Assembly (NCBI GenBank): GCA_043228905.1
Contig: JBHGNT010000014.1
Span: 14,446,001-14,510,000, forward strand
Source: Azolla caroliniana
Lineage: Eukaryota; Polypodiophyta
DNA length: 64,000 nt
Direction: 5' to 3'
Shown here: positions 34,345 through 50,299 of the stretch, in pieces
How positions within the stretch are numbered: position 1 is the first letter of the stretch
How the letters are laid out: each line of letters opens with the position of its first letter
Notes under the pieces: model-generated
Told to the model about the DNA's origin: nothing
The model's input: the letters and a program-made list of their open reading frames with translations, nothing else
Database searches by the model: none
Translations under genes and position numbers: made by a program

Positions 34345-36330
34345 AAGAAAGAAATAGTTATATTAAAGTATTTTAGGAGGCAAAAACGACATATATGACC
34401 AAAAAGAGAACATCTCAAAATGTTCTCTCCTTTGAGAACAAACCAGCAAAAATGTAACTAACAGAAAGTGACTAAAGAATCTATCCGTGTAAGATTCTCA
34501 AGTTAGATTTATTGACTGTAATTTATGTCTTCGAACGATCACTACCATAGGTTGATCCAAAATAGAGAGATCTAAGGAGGGAAGCACCTACAATGGTGGG
34601 AGATAATGGCCTTTATCCATTTATCCCAAGAGTGGTGATGTCGTGGTCCACAAGGCAGAGGCCTAAGTGTACAAATAACTACTATTGCCTGATGTTGTAA
34701 CCCCTCTGCAATGTTGTGGACAGGAGCCGGGTTGCGTAGCCCTTGATTCACTTGTGAATTGTTCTTTCTGTGGTTACATTGTTGTCCTTCAACTTTTTCA
34801 TATGTCTCATGAGTTCCAAGCACAATTGGTCCTCACATTCCATTACCTTGCATAGTGGGAAAAAGGCATGGTTTTAAATGCAATGATTTCCCCCTGTTAT
34901 TTATAAGAAATAGTTCAGTGGCAAATATAGTGTTCTTCAAATTCCACTCACTGTAAGAGTCTTTCATAACGTGTGCATGCATATTTACCTACCTCAATAA
35001 CTAACTAGTAAGTCCACAACTTTCCTTCAACAATTTTTCCCTATGTCTCTTAAGTTCTAAGAAGAACAGCCCCAAACACAATTGGTCCTCATATTCCATT
35101 ACATTGCATAGTGGGCCGAAGCCTTGGTTTTAAATGCAATAATTTCTCCCTCTTATTTATAACAAATAGTACAGTGGCAAATATAGTGTCCCTCAAATTC
35201 CACTCCCCGGAAGAGTCTTTCTTTTAGGCATGTGTATGCATATATACCTACCTCAATGACTAACTAATGTACAAGGTCCACAACTGTCCTATCACATGAC
35301 ACAGCACATGCAATAGATATATGTCTAACCCTCAATGGTAAAATGATTGATCTATTATTCCATAGATTTGTGTGCATATCTTCATAATTTGATTTGCAAC
35401 TGATAGGAAGAGGTCTTAATCTGTCCTATCACACTACCGAGTACATGAAATAGATGCTTATCTAAAAAATAAGGCCTGATGATAACTCCATCTTGTGACA
35501 TGTGTAAAAAGAGGGCTTTATGGTGGGCCATCTTTTTACCAAGAGACACTTTGAGGACAATTCTGGTTTTTCATACTTATGACATGTGATTGGAATCATT
35601 CTAGAATTTTTGGCATACCCACAATTACCAGCTCCATATTCAGCCTACTGTTTTGATGATATGAGTGCAATTCTTCAATACCTTGCTTTGGGATCCCCAC
35701 TGGATACCAATCATTGATTGGAATATTGCATCAGTCATTATTGGGTCTGTTCCCATGTTTTCCTGGATAGTATCATGGGGCACCGATGCTTTGCTCCTGA
35801 TCATATGCGCAATCCTTGAAAAAAACGCCTGCCTGAATCTGTCCAAATTTGTCCATTACATAGGCACAGTTCCCAAGTTTCTACCCTATAGGGGTGTTGA
35901 TATGACAAGGGAATCAACCCACCAAAATTTAGTTTGTGGTACAGAGCATCAAGGGCCACATATCCACAAGAAAGTTGGGTACAAGAGGCTTTCGTAGTGA
36001 GAACTGAGACCCTATGAATACTAATCCTAGGTATGTGTAGGTTCTGGTCTCATTGCTCAAGCTTATTAAATGCCATCACTTTAATTTTACCAAGGTTCAT
36101 CAACACATACGCGTCTATGCAAAAATGACTTAGAAGCATTTAGATGTCTTTGTAGTCCCTCCAAAGAGTAAGAGATCAACACAAAATCATCGGCAAATAC
36201 ATTCATTATGATTATCCCCACCAACCATGTTCCTGAATCACCCAATATCTCTATCCAATTAGAATCCTTATCGACATAAAGGCCAAACGGAGTGAGTGTT
36301 TCACTATAATTAAGCATCTAACAACCCATT
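34345..36330 (-). mobile_element. LINE relic (RT palm to 3' tail)
   Basis: At about 36320-36090 the minus strand reads TPFGLYVD, then NVFADDFVLISYSLEGLQRH, a non-LTR RT catalytic block (FADD), and a little further VNLGKIKVMAFN. At 35846-35640 it reads IRSKASVPHDTIQ and further C-terminal LINE-like sequence. The relic ends at about 34345-34560 with a GAGAACA...TTTTTGG...TTTGCCTCC region and a TTAATATAACTATTTCTTTC tail; the same type of tail, with ACGGAGTATT, occurs at 38.25-38.4 and 48.73-48.9 kb. Frames are broken throughout. A 256-bp direct duplication lies inside. Confidence 0.6.
34823..35310. repeat. Direct duplication of about 256 bp
   Basis: CAATTGGTCCTCA(C/T)ATTCC starts both copies at 34823 and 35079. 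Both continue through TGGTTTTAAATGCAAT and GTGGCAAATATAGTG to ACCTACCTCAAT. Divergence is roughly one in ten bases, so it is not recent. Confidence 0.85.
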
Positions 36331-36419
36331 AGGAACACACTTTTCTTGATATTGATTCATATAGTGCATCTTCATTAGTCAATAAGGGCTTGGCAGGTCA
36401 ATATCTTATCCAAATTGTA

Positions 36420-37866
36420 TGCAGGTTGAGGAAGAGCTTATGTAGTTTGAAGCAATCTCCTCTATAATGGTATAAAAAATTTGAATTCTTCATGACAAAA
36501 CATAGATTCCACAAAACACAAGCCGATCATTGTATGTTTGTGAAGAAGTATAATGAAGGTGATTTCCTTATCTTGTTGCTTTATGTCGATGATATGCTAG
36601 TTGTTGGTCAAGATGCCAATAAGATTACAAGTTTGAAAAAGGCTCTGAGTAAGTCCTTTGCTATGAAGGCCTAGCAAAACAAATTCTGGCAATGCACATA
36701 GTCTGGGATAGGACTAAAAATATGCTATGGCTGTCAGAAGAAAGTATGTGCCAAGAGTGCAGCAATGGTTTAATATGGATAAGGCTAAACCCCTTGGCTC
36801 CACACTACTAGTAAACTTCAAGTTGAAATTCTGGTCAGAGTCCGAAAAGTGAAAAGGACAAACTTGAGATGAAAAAGTTGTCATATGCCTCAGCTGTGGG
36901 GAGCCTTATGTATGCCATGGTTAGTACTAGGCCAAACATTGCCTTTGTTGTTGAGACAATCAACCAATTCATGAGTAATCCTGGTAAGGAGCATTGGGCT
37001 GCAGTCAAGTGGATACTCAGATACCTGAAAGAACTAGGCCGGACATTGCCTTTGCTGTTGGGACAATCAGCCGATTCATGAGTAATCTTCGCAAGGAGCA
37101 TTGGGCTGCAGTCAAGTGGACACTCAGATACCTGAAAGGACTACGCCGGACATTGCCTTTGCTGTTGGGACAATCAGTCGATTCATGAGTAATCCTGGCA
37201 AGGAGCATTGGGATGCAGTCAAGTGGACACTCAGATACCTGAAAGGACTACGCCGGACATTGCCTTTGCTGTTGGGACAGTCAGCCGATTCATGAGTAAT
37301 CTTGGTAAGGAGCATTGGGTTGCAGTCAAGTGGATACTAAGATACCTGAAAGACACCTCGAGTGTATGCCTTAGGTATGGTTCCTTAAAACCTATGCTTG
37401 AACGTTTCATAGATTCTGACATGTCGGTTGATGTTGATTCCAACCGATCTACATCAGGTTATGTGATGACTTATGCATGGGGAGTTGTGTCTTGGCAATC
37501 AAGATTGCAAAAGGTTATGGCTTTGTCAACCACAGAGGCTGAATATATGGCTGCAGTTGAGGCCGGCAAGGAATTAATTTGATGAGAGATTTTCTGAGTG
37601 AGCTAGGAATGAAGCAAGACAAATTCCTACTTCATTGTGACAATCAGAGTGTCATCCACCTTGCCAAGAATGCTACCTATCACTCTTGTACCAAGCACAT
37701 ATAGAGAAGGTATCACTGGTTACGAGAGATAGTGGATGATAATGATTTTGCTCTAGTGAAGATCCATACTGATGAAAATGGATCAGATATGCTAACAAGG
37801 TCTTTACTTATGGAAAAGCTTATTGCTTGCCAGATGAGGGCAGGTCTGGTTGACTCTCCCATATAA
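36420..37866 (+). pseudogene. Ty1/Copia RT and RNase H, 5'-truncated
   Basis: The plus strand reads CRLRKSLCSLKQSPL, then KTQADHCMFVKKY, the catalytic LLLYVDDMLVVGQ near 36570-36610, RPNIAFVVETINQFMSNPG, DSNRSTSGYVMTYAWG, LSTTEAEYMAAVEAGKE (RNase H) and LLHCDNQSVIHLAKNA, ending QMRAGLVDSPI just before the polypurine tract. Frames break at TAG near 36672, in the repeated block 36931-37358, at TGA near 37580 and at TAG after TKHI near 37702. It is the same subfamily as the minus-strand element at 51-61 kb. Gag, integrase and the 5' LTR are absent. Confidence 0.9.
36931..37358 (+). repeat. Fourfold tandem repeat of 107 bp inside Copia RT
   Basis: Copies begin near 36931, 37038, 37145 and 37252, each starting with GG/CGCC(G/A)(G/A)ACATTGCCTTTG and running to ACTCAGATACCTGAAAG. 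The repeated segment encodes the RPxIAFxVxxISxFMSNP and AVKWxLRYLK blocks. As 107 is not a multiple of three, each copy shifts the frame; nearly identical ORFs therefore appear at 36994, 37101 and 37208. Confidence 0.95.
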
Positions 37867-37868
37867 GG

Positions 37869-37883
37869 AATGAAGGGGGAATT
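37869..37883 (+). other. Polypurine tract of the Copia element
   Basis: GAATGAAGGGGGAATT lies directly before the TG that opens the 3' LTR; second-strand priming site by position. Confidence 0.75.
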
Positions 37884-38619
37884 TGTTATGTTGGTTTCCC
37901 TCATTGTAGAAGGAAGGGCCAGAAGCCGGCTAAGGATCAGCTCAGAGCCGAAAGCCGGCTCAGAGCCGTTCAAAGATTGGCTAAGGGCCAAAAGTGTAAA
38001 ATATATATTTATACATAAGCATGTGTATATGTATATATATGCACAAGGGCAAGAATACTGTGTTGTGAGTGAGAACGAAGACAGAAGAAAACACTGCTAC
38101 AGAGAACAGTGCTGTGCAAGAAGACCTTGCAGGTGTAGTTACACCCGAGACCAATCAGTCTGGATTGATGGCTTGCAGCAGGTCAGGTTCTACTGTTCTG
38201 TGTTATTTCTCTGTATTTGTGGTTCTTACTATTTCTGTTCCATCCACTGAGAAAGAAAGAAAGATATATTAACGTCTTTTAAGAGGCCAAAATGGCCTAT
38301 AAGACCAAACAAGAGATTACGTCTAAGTGTTGTCTCGTCTTTGAGAATAACAAATCAAAAAAATAAGTAAATAATACTCCGTAAATATAAAAGTATATAA
38401 GATAAAAAGAGACGAAGACCGATTTCCAAGGCTGGGGCCTTGAAGTATTTTGGGTATTCCCCTAGTGATCTAGGGAGGTTGTAAACATCTGTACACTCTG
38501 TCATAGTGAAGTTTTGGCACCCTGAGGGTCCCGTGGTTTTTCCCTGTTTTAGGGTTTTTCCGTTTATATTCTGTTTTGTTTGGTTATTGTCTGTGTGATC
38601 AATCCCGATGCTAAACACA
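37884..38619 (+). mobile_element. 3' LTR of the Copia element with an inserted LINE tail
   Basis: It starts TGTTATGTTGG after the polypurine tract and ends GATGCTAAACACA. The U5-like part with CCGTGGTTTTTCCCTG and GGGTTTTTCCG is similar in plan to the LTRs at 51.1 and 60.8 kb. From about 38245 to 38400 it is interrupted by a minus-strand LINE 3' end (ACGGAGTATT, then GGCCATTTTGGCC and a CTTTCTTTCTTTC tail). The end lies about 100 bp from the last exon of the kinase gene. Confidence 0.7.
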
Positions 38620-38716
38620 TCATAGAGTTATCAGTTTAACAAAATACAAGAATGTTAAAAATGAATTTGAGGCAAAGTTCACATAAATGGAATGCAGAAA
38701 CAAATGGTAAAGAAGT

Positions 38717-44474
<5,758 letters not shown>

Positions 44475-45170
44475 ATCTGCAGGATGAGCTCAAACCTTCT
44501 GCAAACCAGGGATGTGCAAAAGACACAGCAACCGGTGGACAAAAACAAAGTACTCTGTGGAAAAAGAAAAAAGAAATTAAGCATGTGTGTTGGAAAGCAA
44601 GGAAGTATCTGTGGAACAGAAACACGTAAGTAAAAGAAAAGAAGCAACCTTTGTAATATCTGTGACGCAAAAAAACTGCGTAAGAGGAGGAATCACTCCG
44701 AAAGAATACCTATCTCATATAGGTTTACTTTGATCACGAGATTCTGTGGGACGCTGCAGTCTCGAGGGCTCTGCAGGCCCTAGGCTCTGCAGGCCCTAGC
44801 TGTGGAGAAGAAGAAATGCGTGGAGAAGGAAAAGGAATGCGTAGAAAGGAGAAGAAGCGAGCAGCGAGGGAAGGGATAAGAAACCTCTGTGGGAAGGGGA
44901 TAACAGATATGGACAGATCGCGAAGAAGAAGAAGAAGAAGAAGAAGAAGCCAGACGAGCTGAAGAAGAAGCTATGGTGAGTCTCTGCAAATCGTAGATGC
45001 GCAGGGGAAAGAAGGAAAGTCTCACGTTTCCGGCGAAGGATCGCAGATGAAGGAGGAGAACGCAGCTGCATTGCAGACAGAGAAAGACAGAGACGATCTC
45101 GAAGGAAGAAGAAGACGAAGAAATGAGAAGAAGAAGGAAGAAGAAGCAGCAGAATGGAATTTGTCAAAGA
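44475..45170 (-). promoter_or_regulatory. Probable 5' leader of the kinase gene
   Basis: On the minus strand the region is CT-rich (TTCTTCTTC-type), as common in plant leaders. ATGGTCGTC at 44474 follows CATCCTGCAG, an acceptor-like site, and a donor-like AG/GTATTC lies at about 44712, so a leader intron is possible. No cDNA evidence is available. Confidence 0.35.
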
Positions 45171-45195
45171 CTGCAGAGATTTTCCCATTATTTAC

Positions 45196-45204
45196 ATATA
45201 TAGC
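45196..45204 (-). promoter_or_regulatory. Candidate TATA box of the kinase gene
   Basis: GGGGCTATATATG on the minus strand; a second TATATATATA run lies at about 45233-45246. Both are followed by the CT-rich leader. Confidence 0.4.
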
Positions 45205-45317
45205 CCCACCTCCCCGGGTCCTGAAATGTACATATATATATATATACACACACATTTCCACATATTTCTAAATGTGTCCCTTTCTCCTCCCCGGGCCTCC
45301 CCCACCCAATCAATGAC

Positions 45318-45396
45318 TCCTCTCTTCTTCTTCTTCTTCTTCTTCTTCTTCTTCTTCTTCTTCTTCTTCTTCTTCTTCTTCTTCTTCTTCTTCTGT
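45318..45396 (+). repeat. (TTC)n microsatellite, about 26 units
   Basis: Pure TTC repeat upstream of the kinase gene, placed about 120 bp beyond its TATA-like boxes. On the minus strand it makes an artificial poly-Lys segment and on the plus strand a poly-Phe segment. Confidence 0.95.
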
Positions 45397-45860
45397 TGTT
45401 TACTTGATTTCACACCATTGCTTGGTGATGGGATTACATACAAAGAAAGCTTTGACGCGCCCGCTAATAAGATTGCTCTTCGAGAACAAGAGAATCCCGC
45501 CACCCGAAGCTTCGAGCGCAGCATGTCCTGCCGGGAAGAAATCGACAGGGATAGAATGCCACTTTCCAGAACCTTCTGTATATGATATATATCGCTATGT
45601 GCACCAAAGGAAAGGAGGGCACGCACCCAACTTGGGTGGGGTTGCATCTTTGGGTTTTTGCTTCCCAAATGGTAGTTGATTCCATCTCTTTGCAAACTGT
45701 TTGGAATCGTTATGTACACAATTGGGCCACGCCCTACTCCTCCATACAACCTCTCACCAGAAAGAACATCTGGTCTGTCTACGATGCTTGTGGCTCCCCC
45801 CCGGTTGAAGAAAACCAATAATGGATATATGTTTACTTCGTTTTTCTCGAAAACCCGTTA
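45397..45860. other. Unidentified GC-richer segment with ORFs on both strands
   Basis: Minus-strand frame 45818-45400 is open (GERLYGGVGRGPIVYITIPN and further), as are plus frames such as 45582-45821 (TVWNRYVHNWATPY). Base composition is higher in GC than the neighbours and there are two CGAAGC-type palindromes. I recognise no protein. It could be organelle-derived DNA or an exon of an unknown gene. Confidence 0.3.
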
Positions 45861-47185
45861 CTTTAAACCCTCGATGCAGTAATCACAAAGTAAACAAACC
45901 TATGCTTCGATGTGCTCCTTCTATCCCTAGCTCTCATTGTCGACATTCATTGAATGCTTGCTTCTTCTTCTTCTTGTCCTCCATACATGTATTTTTTTTC
46001 GGTGAGAGTTCCAAACAACAACAAGAGATGTGGGTGGGTGTGCATTCGTGTGTGCATGTGTAAGTGGGTGGTTGTGGGCTTTTGGACCTTCTTCGTCGCA
46101 ATTAACGTACGAATATGCGAAATACATAATCTTTCCTAAAAAACATTATTTATCAAGCTTTGTTATTTTAAGTGTTTCCAAGACGTGCCCTCCCCTCCCT
46201 CTCTTAATGTTTATCATCTTTTCCATTCAAAAGTCAATGAGGTTGCTTTCATTACTTTACCACATATGGTTGTGTTGTGACATTTGCCTTGAATTTATTT
46301 GCAATTCGCATGATGTCGTTTTCACTCATTGTTTCATGAGCAAATATTAATATTTTACTATATGGTATATTTAATGTTGTTGAGTCATTCCTTTCAAAGG
46401 TTGCTTTCGTTTTCACTCATTGTGTCATGCATGCATATTTTTCAGCATGTGATGTTTTAATGTTATCGAGTCATTCATTTAGAAGCATGTTGTGTACATG
46501 TATTATCTTAGAGAAAATGATAAGGCACCCTTATCATGTATTGACATGGACCCAAGTGTTGCAAATCACACAAAACTTACAGCTACATCCTCATCATATA
46601 TTTGATAATGTTTTGATAAGATGACTTCATGAATGTATAGGTTGGGGACATCCAAACTCCTTTATATTATAGTGCTTCAACATGTAAGTCTTGTGAGGCC
46701 CGTGGATAATCCGCCAAAACAAGAGTAATCATGTTGTCTACCCATAACTTAAAGTTGTAGCCTTTGGGCATTTTTAATACTACTGAAGAAAATCTTTCAA
46801 GGAAAAATATAATGCAAAATGCAAGCATGAAAGGAATACATGTCTGAATTTATTAAAGCAAACCACAAACCACATACAAAGAGGATTAATATAAGGCTTA
46901 TAGTACAAAGTCTCAATGTGTGAATAAGGCATACACATACGACCTCAACCTTCTAGATGTTCTCTTTAGTGTGACACTCAAAGTCTTCACCCCCTCTTAA
47001 TATGTCATCATAGCTTTCATGGATCACACTATATAGAAAGCATGTAAAAAGCAAGCGATTCTCATCCTCTGCTAGCTCTTCCTTTTAAACCTTACATGCC
47101 TTTATATTTGGTTGATTTTGATGTTAGAATACAACTTCGTTACCTAGGTTGTGTGATCGAGCGTGAAAGAGTGTTAAGGATATAC
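45861..47185. other. Intergenic DNA, nothing recognised
   Basis: Only short chance ORFs. Confidence 0.4.
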
Positions 47186-47189
47186 GAGA

Positions 47190-47588
47190 GTTAATGCTCA
47201 TGTTAATAATGAAATAAGGTTAAAAACAATCAATAGACCTTCTTGCCTTGTATAGAACCCAACATTCATGATTGATTTTTGCAATGTCGTGTTCTAATGT
47301 TGTCCTTTTAGCCTAAATCTCAAGAATAATGAAGAGGCTAAAAATAAATAAATAAAGACCTGAATAGTTTTTTAAAATGTATTGACCAGTTAATGCTCAT
47401 GTTAGTAACGAAATAAGGTTAAAAACAATTAATAGACCTTCTTGCCTTGTATAGAACCCAACATTCATGATTGATTTTTGCAATGTAATGTTCTAATGTT
47501 GTCCTTTTGGCTTAAATCTCAAGAATAAGGAAGAGACTATAAAAAAACACAAAAATGACCCGAATAGTCTTTTAAAATGTATTCACCC
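47190..47588 (+). repeat. Tandem duplication of 199 bp
   Basis: TTAATGCTCATGTTA starts both copies at 47191 and 47390. Both contain AACAATCAATAGACCTTCTTG-like sequence, CCCAACATTCATGATTG and TTTTAAAATGTATT(G/C)ACC. High similarity indicates a fairly recent duplication. Confidence 0.9.
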
Positions 47589-47589
47589 T

Positions 47590-48050
47590 TTTCAAAGTAG
47601 TGTAGCCCCAAGGCTTTAGTTTCTACTAGTTTTTCGTCTCATGCCTTCTTTTCTTGCACCTAGACTTGCACCCTTGGTACAAATGCCCATATCATTGTCG
47701 AGCCATGAAAAATATGATAGGTACATAACATTCCCCCTAACCTAGTGATTGCACAATCATGGGTGCACTATGTAAAATGCTACTTTGTAGGCTCTAGTAT
47801 GCTAGGTCAAATTAAGGGTGGACCCTAGTTGAGAGGTGGATGTCATTAAAGGTGGGGATGGAGTGGAATGTATGGAAGGCATTGTTGTTGGAGGGATTAA
47901 TGGGAGGGCGAAAAGAGGATGAGGGAGGTTGTTGCGGGTGGGGATTTGATATCCCTACCAACGACACCATATTTTATATGGCGCTTCTAGGTGTGTTGCA
48001 TTGAGTCCACATCTTTCTTTCGGTCAGAGTTCTATGCCCTTGATGAGGTA
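47590..48050. other. Intergenic DNA, nothing recognised
   Basis: No motif can be supported. Confidence 0.4.
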
Positions 48051-48052
48051 GT

Positions 48053-48428
48053 GTGTTGGGGCGAAACAAGCAAGATTGATTATTCAAAACTTTTACACTA
48101 CTCACACACAAATAATATGATTTATGCAAACTCTTTGTTGGCATAAAAGGCTGACTCGTTCCACTTTGTATCCTTAGTGTGAACACAATCTCTAGTTAGG
48201 GCTTGAGTATATAAGCTCAAACCTAACATTCTAAAGAACTCTTGGAGTGAAAAGAGAAAAGGGTTACAGACAAGAGAATGTTAGAGAACTTCCATTGAAG
48301 CTTAATCTGTGTCTATCGTTTATCTTTCTTGTTTGTTGTTGTTGCATATCTGTGTTGTTTGTTGTACACATTTTAACTTGCAGGTCCTCATACACTCTTC
48401 CACATTCATCTAACATATCATATCTACA
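48053..48428 (+). mobile_element. Copia LTR (5' type, followed by a primer site)
   Basis: It begins at about TGTTGGGGCG and ends ATATCTACA, with GAGTATATAAGC as promoter-like box near 48207. Directly after lies the primer site. A diverged copy lies inverted at 2996-3290. The left boundary is a guess from the TG dinucleotide. The coding part of the element is missing. Confidence 0.6.
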
Positions 48429-48430
48429 AG

Positions 48431-48441
48431 TGGTATCAGAG
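48431..48441 (+). other. Primer binding site
   Basis: AG then TGGTATCAGAGT, the initiator-tRNA-Met primer site of Copia elements with one terminal mismatch. Confidence 0.8.
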
Positions 48442-48514
48442 TGACCTTGTTGTCCAGTGACGACGAATACCATAAAAGCTAACAAGAGAAGTCATCTAGC
48501 CGAGAGAAAAAGAC

Positions 48515-49401
48515 ACGAGGGCAAGAATACTGTGTGTTGTGAGTGAGAGCGAAGATAGAAGAAAACGATGCTACAGAGAACAATGTTGTGCAAGAAGACC
48601 TTGTTGGTGTAGTTACACCCGAGACCGATTAGTCTGGATTGATGGCTTGCAGCAGGTCAGGTTCTACTGTTCTGTGATTTATTTCTCTGTATTTGTGGTT
48701 CTTACTATTTCTGTTCCATCCACTGAGAAAGAAAGAAAGAAATATTAACGTCTTTTAAGAGGCCAAAATGGCCTATAAGGCCAAACAAGAGATTACATCT
48801 TAAGTGTTCTCTCGTCTTTGAGAACAAAAAAAGAAGAAGAAGAAGTAAACAATACTCCGTAAATATAAAAGTATATAAGATAAAAAGAGACGAAGACCGA
48901 TTTCCAAGGCTGGGGCCTTGAAGTATTTTGGATATTCCCTTAGTGATCTAGGGAAGTTGTGAACATCTGTACACTCTGTCACTTGAAGTATTTTGGGTAT
49001 TCCCCTAGTAATTTAGGGAGGTTGTAAACATCTATACACTCTGTCATAATGAAGTATTTTGGGTATTCCCCTAGTGATCTAGGAAGGTTGTAAACATCTG
49101 TATACTCTGCCATTGTGAAGTTTTGGCACCCTGAGGGTCCCATGGTTTTCCCTGTTTTAGGGGTTTTCCGTTTATATTCTGTTTTGTTTGGTTATTGTCT
49201 GTGTGATCAATCCCGATCCTAAACACATCATAGAGTTATCAGTTTAACAAAATACAAGAATGTTAAAAATGAATTTGAGGAAAAGTTCACATAAATGGAA
49301 TGCAAAAACAAATGGTAAAGAAGTTTACGCGCATGAGATAATGCTATGCAGGTGGAATTTTATAACAAACTTGAGGGTGAGAGTCTCTTCTGAATTTAAC
49401 T
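48515..49401 (+). repeat. Duplicate of Copia LTR plus kinase last exon
   Basis: This segment repeats 38047-38800 in the same orientation: the LTR from GGGCAAGAATACTGTG, the inserted LINE tail (about 48730-48890), the LTR end near 49222 and the flank with the kinase exon 11 (about 49325-49395). Differences include a 66-bp triplication. The copy of exon 11 is not preceded by other kinase exons and cannot be used. After about 49401 the sequence changes to gypsy gag. Confidence 0.9.
48917..49113 (+). repeat. 66-bp triplication inside the duplicated LTR
   Basis: TTGAAGTATTTTGGGTATTC through ACACTCTGTCAT is present three times here and once in the 38-kb copy. Confidence 0.9.
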
Positions 49402-49735
49402 TGAGGGTGTCGACGAGGCCGACCCGAGAAAAGTCGTTAGCATACTGTTCGGGTTTGTAAATGGATGATAAGCCGAATTTGATTGATGAAGTTGCAAAAT
49501 ACGCCCTCGTGCCGTTGAATTTGTCGGGTAGGCTAACGGTTGGTTCGAGGACATATGGATGGGAAGAGGAAGTGGTTGGGCTAGGTGCCGATGGTGGTTG
49601 TGGCTCAATGTGTGGTGGGTTTCTTGATGTGATGGATTGAAGCTCCCGTAATGATTCCCTAAGGATTTCATTTTCGAGTTGAAGTTGTTGCAAGGCTGCC
49701 ATTACTTGGTTTAGGTTGTCGACGGAGTCGGACAT
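49402..49735 (-). pseudogene. Ty3/Gypsy gag N-terminal fragment
   Basis: From ATG at 49735 the minus strand reads MSDSVDNLNQVMAALQQLQL, a Pro/Ser linker, then LEPTVSLPDKFNGTRAYF and YANDFSRVGLVDTL, the start of a gypsy Gag (LPDKFDGTR and RVGLVGTL are the usual patterns). The frame then passes into the duplicated kinase exon 11, so a rearrangement joined the two. No zinc knuckle, protease or RT follows. Confidence 0.75.
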
Positions 49736-49914
49736 GGTAGCAAGAAGAGGAAGATGAACAAACTGTGAAGGACGAGTATAATAGAGTAGAACCGAGACGA
49801 GACTAAGAACTAGGAGAGACAAAAAGAACAAGAACTTGACCTATGATTCCGTAACTGGTGTTGTTCACCTTGATTAGAATCAAGGTGCACCTGAGTATTT
49901 ATACAAGAAGGTAG

Positions 49915-50090
49915 AGATATGTATGTTAGCTAGGAATAGAGAATGCATGAAGATCCATGCAAGCTAGGAATAGAGAATGCTTGTATGCAAGCTAGGAAAA
50001 GAGAATGCATGTAAGCAAGCTAGGAATAGAGAATGCATGTAAGCAAGCTAGGAATAGAGAATGCGTGCAAGCTAGGAACTTCCAATGTTC
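49915..50090 (+). repeat. Tandem repeat GCTAGGAATAGAGAATGC
   Basis: The word GCAAGCTAGGAATAGAGAATGC recurs six times at spacings of 26-31 bp with ATGTAA or ATGAAGATCC variants between. Confidence 0.9.
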
Positions 50091-50129
50091 AATCTACCAT
50101 ACATGAAGTTGGATTTTAATACAAGGATG

Positions 50130-50240
50130 CATAGATGGATGTAACTTAGTTGGTAGGGTTGCCAAATGGAGACCAGGAGGTCTTAGGGGTTCAATCCCTA
50201 CCTTCCACCGTGGTGTGGCATATGTCTATGACATCGGCAA
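50130..50240 (+). mobile_element. SINE head copy (3'-truncated)
   Basis: GATGGATGTAACTTAGTTGG, GGTTGCCAAATGGAGACC and TAGGGGTTCAATCCC match the head of SINE copy 1, including A and B boxes, then TTCCACCGTGGTGTGGCA. The second half is absent. Confidence 0.65.
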
Positions 50241-50299
50241 GAACTCCACTAGTCAAGATTGACAAGAGTCTAAAAGGACAAATTTGAATCAAGCAACTT

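Noticed and set aside
45192-45818. 208-codon minus-strand ORF with a Lys-rich run
   Set aside because: The Lys run is the (TTC)n microsatellite read in antisense; the rest has no recognisable domain and is described as an unidentified segment.
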